The position numbers and the translations under genes are program-made. The notes below the pieces were generated by a model. It did no database searches and was not told where the DNA came from. It saw only the letters and a program-made list of their open reading frames with translations. Source: Candidatus Micrarchaeum sp. (GTDB lineage: Archaea > Micrarchaeota > Micrarchaeia > CAILAH01). From it: a stretch of 16,345 nt of DNA. Shown piece by piece: positions 1 through 5,536 of the stretch. The stretch spans positions 1-16,345 of the forward strand of contig DYJQ01000019.1 of the NCBI GenBank assembly GCA_020723045.1. Direction: 5' to 3'. How positions within the stretch are numbered: the first letter of the stretch is position 1; every line of letters starts with the position of its first letter.

Positions 1-14
1 CGTTTTGATAGAAA

Positions 15-25
15 TATTTATATAC
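15..25 (+). promoter_or_regulatory. TATA box of the RNA-ligase-like gene
   Basis: An AT-rich element containing TTTATATA (17-24), preceded by a purine-rich GAAA that could act as a BRE, is centred about 27 bases before the ATG at 47. This is the spacing expected between an archaeal TATA box and the transcription start, so the message is probably leaderless. No ribosome binding site is visible before the ATG, which agrees. Confidence 0.6.
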
Positions 26-46
26 TAATTCTTTTCAAACACCAGT

Positions 47-673
47 ATGCAGCTTAATGAAAAGGCCTATCCCAAACCCCTTAGGCTCCCTCTTGGGAAG
101 CGTATAGACGGCAAGCGCTATATGAATCTTGGGGGTGTGGAATTGCTCTTTGATGGCAAGGTGATTGTTGAGGAGAAGATGGACGGCAAGGAGACCTTTT
201 TCGAGCTTGACAAGTACATCCTATGGGTTGAAGACTTAAAGAGAAAACATTCAATAAAGTACCGCATCCCCGGCCGCTATGCACTCTTTGATGTTTTAGA
301 GCGCTCACACATGCGCTTTCTTGACCGTGAGATGAAGATGCAGTTTTGGAAAGATATTAAGCAGGGCAGGATACGCATTCCCGGCAATCCTCTCATATTC
401 CCCGTGCCGTTGGTTGGAAGAGGCGTTTTTAAGATGGATGAAATTCCTGCCTTGGCTAGCATCTCAGCATATGCAATCGACCCTAACAGCTTGAAAAATA
501 CGTGGATGGAAGGTGTGGTAGTGAAAGAGGACCGCCCGCTTTACCTTATTGAGGCGAGGCACGCAAAGTTCGTGAGGCGCGAGTTCACAGAAGGCATAAC
601 TACCAACTATACAAACCTCCCCTTAGAATATAACATAATAGACCCGTCAGTGCCTGTTATTGAGTCGTACTGA
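47..673 (+). CDS. RNA-ligase-like covalent nucleotidyltransferase, minimal catalytic core
   Basis: This 208-residue protein carries the motifs of the ligase/capping-enzyme nucleotidyltransferase superfamily in the right order. Motif I is EEKMDGK with candidate adenylated Lys44. Motif III is ALFDVLE around residues 79-85. Motif IV is EGVVVK at 155-160, and motif V is KFVR at 174-177. Members transfer AMP from ATP to the lysine and then to a polynucleotide 5' phosphate; RNA ligases of the Rnl2/RNA_ligase group are the closest match by layout. It ends soon after motif V, so it has no OB-fold and none of the C-terminal dimerisation domain of the archaeal Rnl3 (Pab1020-like) ligases, which are nearly twice as long. 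The ATG is favoured because it lies 27 bases after a TATA box. RNA substrate and repair role are inferred; a DNA or tRNA-specific role is possible. The motif assignment is fairly secure. Confidence 0.72.
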   Translation: MQLNEKAYPKPLRLPLGKRIDGKRYMNLGGVELLFDGKVIVEEKMDGKETFFELDKYILWVEDLKRKHSIKYRIPGRYALFDVLERSHMRFLDREMKMQFWKDIKQGRIRIPGNPLIFPVPLVGRGVFKMDEIPALASISAYAIDPNSLKNTWMEGVVVKEDRPLYLIEARHAKFVRREFTEGITTNYTNLPLEYNIIDPSVPVIESY

Positions 674-733
674 TTAAAAAAGGGAATACCTTAAAGATTA
701 TTAAATGTTATATCTCTTATGATTACGTATGCC

Positions 734-776
734 CTATTATGTTTTAGAATCATTGGGGCATTCTTAAAGGATGTGA
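734..776 (+). promoter_or_regulatory. Weak promoter and ribosome binding site of the TRAM gene
   Basis: GGATGTGA (769-776) differs by one base from the archaeal Shine-Dalgarno core GGAGGTGA and sits six bases before the ATG at 783, which supports that start. An AT-rich CTATTATGTTTTA (734-746) could be the TATA box and would place the transcript start near 766. An alternative AT-rich stretch lies near 699-715. The TATA choice is uncertain. Confidence 0.4.
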
Positions 777-782
777 ACAGAC

Positions 783-1025
783 ATGGAAGATGAAGGAATG
801 AGTGAAAGGAGACCGCAGAGGTTTTCGCCCAAGCCCGTAAAGCTTGGTGAGGTTGTGAAGCTGAATGTAGAGGCGATAGGTGAGAAAGGCGATGGTGTTG
901 CCAAGGTTGAAGGTTTTGTAGTTTTCGTTAAAGGGGCAACGCAGGAAGATGTAGGTAAGGAAGTGAGTGCAAACATAACATTCATAGGAAGAAAGTTTGC
1001 AATAGCAGAAAAGACTTCAGGTTAA
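783..1025 (+). CDS. Small TRAM-domain RNA-binding protein
   Basis: This 80-residue protein is almost entirely one TRAM domain. After a short charged N-terminal tail (about residues 1-20) comes the typical core: GEVVKLNVEAIGEKGDGVAK, then GFVVFVKGA and a closing GKEVSANITFIGRKFAIAE. TRAM domains form a small beta-barrel that binds RNA. In methanogenic archaea, stand-alone TRAM proteins act as RNA chaperones comparable to bacterial cold-shock proteins, and in larger enzymes the domain positions tRNA. A near-consensus ribosome binding site precedes the ATG; an in-frame ATG five codons later (798) is a weaker alternative. It faces the leftward secretion operon across a 36-base gap of T-rich and A-rich sequence likely to end both transcripts. 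Family assignment is confident; the exact RNA target is unknown. Confidence 0.88.
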   Translation: MEDEGMSERRPQRFSPKPVKLGEVVKLNVEAIGEKGDGVAKVEGFVVFVKGATQEDVGKEVSANITFIGRKFAIAEKTSG

Positions 1026-1061
1026 AAAGACCCGGTACATTTTTTATCTTTCAATCCTCTT
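1022..1061. terminator. Convergent T-tract terminator region
   Basis: The 36-base gap between two convergent genes has T-runs on both strands. On the plus strand there are TTTTTTATCTTT near 1040-1051 and CTTTTATTTTA near 1058-1068. On the minus strand there is a CTTTTTAAC run near 1022-1030. Archaeal RNA polymerase terminates at such T-tracts without needing a hairpin. Confidence 0.45.
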
Positions 1062-2000
1062 TTATTTTAATATGCCAATTATGAACGGCACAACAATATC
1101 CTTGGATAGATAGAACACTCCCAGCGAAGCAGTCATGAGTGGAAGGAAATACTTGAGCCCCTCAATCCTACTGCCGGCCCTTATTATGCCGATGAGCATA
1201 CTCGCAGTGAGTGATGAGCCCACCAGTATTATTGCCGATATGATTGTAATGAAGACGGAGCTTATAGTTGGGAAGCCGAGATTCATGTAAGCACTCACAT
1301 ATGAAAGTTGCCTCGCCGCAGACACTCCGCCCATTAATTCAAGGACATTCATGCTTACAGCAAGCAGGAACGGCATTGTCACCAAAATACCGAACAGCAC
1401 GAATGTGGTGTACATACTCGTCCTTGCTGCAAGGCTCTCCTGCAACTCCTGCAATCTCTGTATATCTGATGCACTCCCCTCGAGCGCGTGTATTACGTTC
1501 CCACCAGATTTGAGCGATGTTGTGAATACCATAAGCACCCTCGCAAGGAGGTCAGACCGTATCCTTGTTTTTATCTCTCCGACAATCTCATCCATCGACT
1601 CCGCGCTCATCGACCGCGCAGTGATATACTTAAGCTCCTTTGAGATAGTGCCAAACTCAGGCCGTGCAGCTGTCCTGAGCGCTACGATGGGCGTGAGCCC
1701 CGCGCTTATGTTTGCCGCAACTACCCGCAGGAGGTCTGGGAGCACGCGTTCAACCTCTCTCTTTCTCCTCTCGATCTCCATCTCAAGCAGGATGTACCTT
1801 ATGATGAGGGCCGCAACGAATAATATGAGCCCCATCAATAATGCGATGCGCACATCATACATGATATACAATACGAAGAGCACTGCAATAGCCGCCCCCC
1901 CTGAAAACACAAGTGTGTGCATTACCCACTCTTCAGGTTCGGAGCGTTTTCCCGCATACCTGAGTTTTTCACCGAGTTTTTCGTAAATTTGTTCAATCAT
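1062..2000 (-). CDS. Type II/IV secretion platform membrane protein (TadC/FlaJ-like, T2SSF domain)
   Basis: This is the last gene of a three-gene leftward operon. The 312-residue protein has two hydrophobic segments early (LVFSGGAAIAVLFVLYIMY and ALLMGLILFVAALIIRYIL). A polar cytoplasmic T2SSF region follows (RVLPDLLRVVAANISAGL, then a second block with SLKSGGNVIHALE), and a cluster of membrane helices ends the protein. That is the layout of TadB/TadC/FlaJ/GspF platform proteins, which sit in the membrane and couple the secretion ATPase to pilin extraction. I place the start at the ATG at 2000 because AGGTG lies six bases upstream. An in-frame GTG at 2009 directly abuts the stop of the previous gene and would leave no space for a ribosome binding site. 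At about 310 residues it is a single-domain platform protein, unlike canonical archaeal FlaJ with two T2SSF domains. TadC versus TadB identity is an inference from gene order. Confidence 0.8.
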   Translation of the reverse strand: MIEQIYEKLGEKLRYAGKRSEPEEWVMHTLVFSGGAAIAVLFVLYIMYDVRIALLMGLILFVAALIIRYILLEMEIERRKREVERVLPDLLRVVAANISAGLTPIVALRTAARPEFGTISKELKYITARSMSAESMDEIVGEIKTRIRSDLLARVLMVFTTSLKSGGNVIHALEGSASDIQRLQELQESLAARTSMYTTFVLFGILVTMPFLLAVSMNVLELMGGVSAARQLSYVSAYMNLGFPTISSVFITIISAIILVGSSLTASMLIGIIRAGSRIEGLKYFLPLMTASLGVFYLSKDIVVPFIIGILK

Positions 2001-2009
2001 ATTCTGCAC

Positions 2010-2921
2010 CTATATGAGCGGCCGTTTTACGCGTATGTACTCTATTACCGCCACCTGGCCAGCAACGTATACAACAGTGGCGAGCGCCATTACCTGCTCA
2101 ACACTCAGCGAGATCCTCCCGATATTGAGCATCCCGCCGCGCGATATGAACACAGATATTGTGGTAAGCAACAGTATGGTGAGTGATGGGAGCACAACTG
2201 CAAGCATGAGGTAGATGAGGATGTAGAAGTTGAGGTTTTGCGAGTACTGGTTTATCCTGTTGTTCTGGTATACACGTATCCCTGCTATGAGGTCGCGCAG
2301 TGCAATATCAAGGCTTGCACCTGTATGTAGTACAGTGGCCAGCTGCCACAGCACCCTTCTCATAAATTCAGACTTGTTCTTGCGCGCCACACTCGTAAGC
2401 GCCTGCTCCTGGCTCTCCCCGCTTATCATTCTCTCGACAACCTCCTTAAACTCCTCAGAAACCTTCCCATACTTCCCCCCGGCCACCTTGCGCATCGCCT
2501 CGGTCAACGATGTGCCTGCTGTCACCTGCATAACAAGGTCATTGAGAGCGTATATGAGCTTTGCATCTATCTCCTCCGCCTCCTTTTTTAGGAGTATTGA
2601 CGGATATACCAAGAAAATGCCCATGAACATGCAAAGTATTACTGCAACGCTTGCGAGTGCAGGCAGGGCCGCTTCTGCAATGTTTTTTTCGAATGCATAT
2701 GAGAGTGCGAATATGAGCGCCCCAAACACAACTGCCCACACGAGTGCGTTCACAAATGATATGACAATATACCTGCCCGCATCAACCTCTTCATCAAGCA
2801 GTTCAAGTTCCGCACCAAGCCCGCCGAAGGTATCCTTAATCGAATCACCGAGTGCTGGCACTGCGTTTGCAATCCTCTCTCCCATGCCTGCCGCGATGAA
2901 TAGCGGAACCCTTATTTTCAT
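2010..2921 (-). CDS. Type II/IV secretion platform membrane protein (TadB/FlaJ-like, T2SSF domain)
   Basis: This 303-residue protein is the middle gene of the secretion operon. Two membrane segments lie near residues 51-75 and 85-110. A cytoplasmic T2SSF block follows, with the characteristic LNDLVMQVTAGTSLTEAMRKVA and a second pass ending in VLHTGASLDIALRDL. Two further hydrophobic stretches occur near residues 230-255 and 275-295. Platform proteins of this family form the inner-membrane base of archaeal pili and archaella and dock on the hexameric ATPase. A GAGGGTG ribosome binding site lies about eight bases before the ATG, within the short gap after the ATPase stop. It and the following protein are similar in length and fold but differ in sequence, as TadB and TadC do. 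No pilin, prepilin peptidase or archaellum accessory gene is nearby, so the transported subunit cannot be named. Confidence 0.8.
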   Translation of the reverse strand: MKIRVPLFIAAGMGERIANAVPALGDSIKDTFGGLGAELELLDEEVDAGRYIVISFVNALVWAVVFGALIFALSYAFEKNIAEAALPALASVAVILCMFMGIFLVYPSILLKKEAEEIDAKLIYALNDLVMQVTAGTSLTEAMRKVAGGKYGKVSEEFKEVVERMISGESQEQALTSVARKNKSEFMRRVLWQLATVLHTGASLDIALRDLIAGIRVYQNNRINQYSQNLNFYILIYLMLAVVLPSLTILLLTTISVFISRGGMLNIGRISLSVEQVMALATVVYVAGQVAVIEYIRVKRPLI

Positions 2922-2939
2922 CTAATCACACCCTCTTGA

Positions 2940-4676
2940 TTACAATATGCTCTCGGGCTTCAACCCTTTCTCAGCCGCCTCAACCACCCTCTTTGGGTCT
3001 TTATAGAACACCGCCATTATGCCCCCAATTTTATCGACTGATTTCACGTTATACTTCTTCATCCACTCTAGCACCTTGGCCTTATCCTCAATGTCCTCCA
3101 CAATCTCTTCTACGCTCATCCCCGCGTGCATGCTCAACTCCCCGAACACGCGCACGCTCTCGTTTATCTTCTCGAACTCATCAGTCCTCGCCCGCCACCT
3201 GTACACCCTGTTTAGGTTGACCTCGCCGCCAACACCGAGTGTCACTTCATCAATCTCATACACCCTTCTCTTCCCAGTTTTTCTATCCCTGTACATTACC
3301 ACAATGAGGTGCAGCGACTCAAGCTCAGTATTGGGTATCTGGAACGGCGGGTTGATTAATCTTCTCATCAACTGCTCGCCCGTATCCGCGTGTATTGTTG
3401 AGTAGACGGCGTGGCCTGTATGCATCGCCTCAAACAGCACCTCAGCTTCCTCCCTCCTCCTCACCTCGCCCACAATTACCCTATCTGGCCTCATCCTCAG
3501 TGATGTGACCATCAAGTCGAGCATTTTTATCTCGCCCTTTCCTTCAGAGCTTGCGCTTCTCGTCACAGTTGGCACCCAATTATATCTTAGATACTGCGGA
3601 AGGTTGAGCTCTCTCGTATCCTCTATTGTGATAATCCTGTTTGATGGCGGGATGAGAGCGCATAACGTGTTGAGTGTGCTCGTCTTGCCGCTTGCAGTCC
3701 CCCCTACTATGAGCATGTTCATCTCGTACTGCATTGCCTGCCATAGGAATGCCGCCATGTCAGTGGACATGGTGTGCAGGTTGTCATCAATAAAATCAAC
3801 AATAGTCCACGGCTCCCTCACGAACCTCCTTATTGTAATTGTATCTCCGTACATTGAGATGGGAAAGAGTGTTGCATTTACACGGTCGCCGTTCGGGAGG
3901 TGTGCATCCATGATGGGGTTGAGCACATTTATCTCCTTCCCCGCTTTCCTCCCTATCTGTGTCGCAAGGTTGTAAATCTCCTCCTCATTCTTGAACATTA
4001 TATTGGTCTTGAGCCACCCATACTTCTTATGGTACACCACCACTGGTTCATACGAGCCGTTAATCACTATCTCCTCGAGCATATCATCCCGCATGAGCAT
4101 CTCCATCCTGCCAAGGCCGTACACTTGGTGGAGCAGCATCCCTGCTATAACCTTTACGTAATTCTCAGGCAGTTTTGGGAATGATTCTGCCGATAACTTC
4201 AGGCATGCCCTATAGAACCTATCCTCAAGCACGGCAACCTTGCGCTGGTCTATGATTTCACTCGGCTCGAGTGCAATCCTCTGCGCGATCACCTCCTGCA
4301 GGTAATCCATATACTCCTCTGTGTATGGGCCCAATGCTACGCTCTTTATCTCATATATCGGTAGCGGGTCCTCTTTCACATCAAGTATCCTCACGCTGGC
4401 TGGCACGCTGTGCAATTCGAACTCGTACTTATCAATCGCCTTTCCTTCAATCTTCTGTACTATCATCTCTTTGAGTGGTTTCTTGAGCTCAACAGTCGCA
4501 CTCCCCAACCCCTTCCGCAACTCGACAATACCGGCCTCTTCGAGTGCACTGCACAATGCAATGGCATCCTTCTCATTAAGCTTTGCTTCACGTGCAACCA
4601 CCTGGAGGGGCACAATGCCTTTGCCCACAAGTGCTTTACAAACAGAATCGGCAGTAGTTGTGATGTTTAGTTCCAT
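2940..4676 (-). CDS. Type II/IV secretion system hexameric ATPase (VirB11/FlaI/TadA family)
   Basis: The motor of an archaeal pilus-like machine, 578 residues from the chosen ATG. The N-terminal 65 residues look like a winged-helix domain (TADSVCKALVGKG, then VVAREAKLNEKDA), which is common in archaeal members. After a linker, the core has a VLNPIMDAHLPNGDRVNA block (about 251-268) and Walker A GGTASGKT (325-332). The Asp box is IITIEDTREL (348-357), Walker B is RPDRVIVGEVR (396-406), and the His box is HTGHAVYSTIHADT (419-432). All ATPase residues expected for the family are present. I prefer the ATG at 4676 over the TTG at 4691 because it lies about 26 bases after a TATA box, giving a leaderless transcript. 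The two downstream platform genes follow with ribosome binding sites in short gaps, so this is one operon. Its substrate (pilin, adhesin) is not encoded here. Confidence 0.92.
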   Translation of the reverse strand: MELNITTTADSVCKALVGKGIVPLQVVAREAKLNEKDAIALCSALEEAGIVELRKGLGSATVELKKPLKEMIVQKIEGKAIDKYEFELHSVPASVRILDVKEDPLPIYEIKSVALGPYTEEYMDYLQEVIAQRIALEPSEIIDQRKVAVLEDRFYRACLKLSAESFPKLPENYVKVIAGMLLHQVYGLGRMEMLMRDDMLEEIVINGSYEPVVVYHKKYGWLKTNIMFKNEEEIYNLATQIGRKAGKEINVLNPIMDAHLPNGDRVNATLFPISMYGDTITIRRFVREPWTIVDFIDDNLHTMSTDMAAFLWQAMQYEMNMLIVGGTASGKTSTLNTLCALIPPSNRIITIEDTRELNLPQYLRYNWVPTVTRSASSEGKGEIKMLDLMVTSLRMRPDRVIVGEVRRREEAEVLFEAMHTGHAVYSTIHADTGEQLMRRLINPPFQIPNTELESLHLIVVMYRDRKTGKRRVYEIDEVTLGVGGEVNLNRVYRWRARTDEFEKINESVRVFGELSMHAGMSVEEIVEDIEDKAKVLEWMKKYNVKSVDKIGGIMAVFYKDPKRVVEAAEKGLKPESIL

Positions 4677-4696
4677 GAAGGTATATCGCAATTAGT

Positions 4697-4706
4697 CTTT
4701 AAAAAC
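4697..4706 (-). promoter_or_regulatory. TATA box of the secretion operon
   Basis: GTTTTTAAAG on the minus strand is centred about 26 bases upstream of the ATG at 4676. This is consistent with a leaderless transcript, and no ribosome binding site precedes that ATG. Confidence 0.55.
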
Positions 4707-4724
4707 TTAGAGGGCATCACAATC

Positions 4725-4738
4725 TTTTTATTTTATGG
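4725..4738 (+). promoter_or_regulatory. Possible TATA box of the candidate C/D sRNA
   Basis: TTTTTATTTTATGG lies about 24-28 bases before the predicted 5' end of the candidate C/D sRNA near 4754-4757. It is back to back with the secretion operon promoter on the other strand. The match to a TATA box is AT-rich but not canonical. Confidence 0.35.
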
Positions 4739-4753
4739 AAACCATAACTTTCC

Positions 4754-4825
4754 AGAGATGATGAGTTAGCTTTTGTCTGATGATGCTGAAAGGCATTGAT
4801 GAGGATAACGACTTGACTCTGATCT
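4754..4825 (+). ncRNA. Candidate C/D box guide sRNA
   Basis: A perfect C box ATGATGA (RUGAUGA) at 4758-4764 is followed by exactly 12 bases and then CTGA at 4777-4780, the archaeal C-guide-D' spacing. A second CTGA is at 4786-4789. A C'-like TTGATGA is at 4796-4802 (first base U instead of purine), then a 16-base guide and a final D box CTGA at 4819-4822. AGA (4754-4756) and TCT (4823-4825) outside the C and D boxes can pair as a short terminal stem. Such RNAs assemble with L7Ae, Nop5 and fibrillarin and direct 2'-O-methylation of rRNA or tRNA at the base paired five positions upstream of D or D'. A TATA-like element is correctly spaced upstream. Which CTGA is D' is ambiguous, and I cannot identify targets, so this remains a candidate. 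Confidence 0.45.
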
Positions 4826-4861
4826 ACTTTACACAAGCTTTTATGATGTCCTTGATTTGTT

Positions 4862-4932
4862 TTACACAATATCATGGAGGTTCTGCTTTTAGATTGTCCG
4901 TGATATATTACACAATATCATCGAGATTCTGT
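4862..4932. repeat. Imperfect direct repeat at the channel gene 3' end
   Basis: TTACACAATATCAT followed by GAG and TTCTG occurs at 4862-4885 and again at 4908-4931, 46 bases apart. The second copy contains the stop codon and the last seven codons of the potassium channel gene. Read on the minus strand, the downstream copy would also encode QNLHDIV and a stop. A shorter TTTACACAA occurs at 4828-4836. This looks like a decayed small tandem duplication of the gene's 3' end. Confidence 0.5.
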
Positions 4933-5324
4933 CTCTTCTTCCTGTTGTATATATATTTATTCGATATGTGCTTATGCACTTTCATAGGAAGGCCACCCAC
5001 CTGGGTTATGGTATGGTATGGCTTTATGAGCGCCACTTTTGCTACGTTCTCATACACATGGTAATACTTATCAAGGTATGCCCTTGCTATGAGCGTGAGC
5101 GCGTACAGTGTTGTGGAGACAGCCCATATGATGTAGAATACCGTGAACAACTTACCCTCATTAGTGTGGGGTGTAAGGTCTCCGTAACCGATTGTGGACA
5201 TAGTTACGACGGCGAAATATGTAGAGTCCACCCAACCCCACTTCTCAATGTAATGCATTGCCACAGCCCCAATTATGATGTTGATGAGCACTATGGCAAA
5301 GCCTATAGGTAGCTTATGGTCCAT
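4908..5324 (-). CDS. Small two-transmembrane potassium channel (Ion_trans_2 type)
   Basis: This 138-residue membrane protein has the minimal potassium channel architecture. Helix one is LPIGFAIVLINIIIGAVAM (about residues 5-23). A pore helix and selectivity filter with TIGYGD follow at 44-49, and helix two is FTVFYIIWAVSTTLYALTLIA (60-80). TIGYGD is the potassium filter signature, and four subunits would form one pore. The remaining 55 residues form a basic tail without a recognisable RCK nucleotide-binding domain or voltage sensor, so gating cannot be predicted. The ATG at 5324 is favoured by GGAGTG about nine bases upstream; a GTG at 5333 is the alternative. The start is only 23 bases (14 for the GTG) after the 3' end of the tRNA-Pro gene on the same strand, leaving no room for a separate TATA box outside the tRNA. 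It is therefore probably co-transcribed with the tRNA. Confidence 0.85.
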   Translation of the reverse strand: MDHKLPIGFAIVLINIIIGAVAMHYIEKWGWVDSTYFAVVTMSTIGYGDLTPHTNEGKLFTVFYIIWAVSTTLYALTLIARAYLDKYYHVYENVAKVALIKPYHTITQVGGLPMKVHKHISNKYIYNRKKRQNLDDIV

Positions 5325-5347
5325 AACATCCACTCCATTAAGTTGAA

Positions 5348-5501
5348 TGGGGCTGCCCAGATTTGAACTGGGATCACAAGCTTTTTTTCACCTGATCCCC
5401 GCCATTTAGATGGGGATATGTGTAGAACACACGAGGGAAGGGACATCCCCTCCCATCAGCGGCCCAAAGCTCGTAGCATAGCCAGGTTGGCCCACAGCCC
5501 C
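5348..5501 (-). tRNA. tRNA-Pro (anticodon UGG) with an 80-nt intron
   Basis: The acceptor strands GGGGCTG (5495-5501) and CAGCCCC (5349-5355) pair over seven bases, with A73 at 5348. The T arm is CCCAG-TTCAAAT-CTGGG. The D arm has A14, the G18G19 pair and A21, with stem pairs G11-C24 and C12-G23. The anticodon stem CGAGC pairs with GCTTG only after removal of 5383-5462. This leaves the loop TTTGGGA with anticodon TGG (reads CCA, proline) and G37, and both A73 and G37 are usual for tRNA-Pro. Exon one is 5463-5501 and exon two is 5348-5382, giving a 74-nt mature tRNA. CCA is not encoded, so a CCA-adding enzyme is needed. The gene begins 29 bases after the RNase Z stop codon and ends just before the potassium channel gene. 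Confidence 0.9.
5383..5462 (-). other. tRNA-Pro intron at position 37/38
   Basis: An 80-nt insertion lies one base 3' of the anticodon, the canonical archaeal site. It can fold into three hairpins: GGGAGGG with CCTTCCC around GATGTC; TGTGT with ACACA around TCT; and ATCCCC with GGGGAT around a short loop. A basal CTG/CAG pairing closes them. Six A residues precede the 3' junction and could pair with U32-U34, with a mismatch at G35, giving an imperfect (relaxed) bulge-helix-bulge for the splicing endonuclease. No C/D boxes or reading frame were seen inside it. Confidence 0.75.
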
Positions 5502-5527
5502 GCTGATACCTGTTTGGCTCTAAAATC

Positions 5528-5536
5528 AATTTAAAC
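5528..5536 (-). promoter_or_regulatory. Possible tRNA-Pro TATA box overlapping the RNase Z stop
   Basis: GTTTAAATT on the minus strand includes the TAA stop codon of the RNase Z gene (5531-5533). It is centred about 31 bases before the tRNA 5' end, which would give a transcript start a few bases ahead of G1. The tRNA could therefore be made alone or by read-through from the RNase Z gene. Confidence 0.4.

Noticed and set aside
4737..4753. Small inverted repeat GGAAA...TTTCC upstream of the sRNA candidate
   Set aside because: A five-base stem is expected by chance in AT-rich DNA and it lies between the TATA-like element and the transcript start without a clear role.
4838..4895. Second C/D sRNA starting at an ATGATGT near 4840
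   Set aside because: The C box has a mismatch in its last base and no CTGA lies at a suitable distance.
4780..5064. Rightward frame overlapping the sRNA candidate and the 3' end of the channel gene
   Set aside because: It is antisense to the channel coding region, has no ribosome binding site or promoter in position and no recognisable protein pattern.
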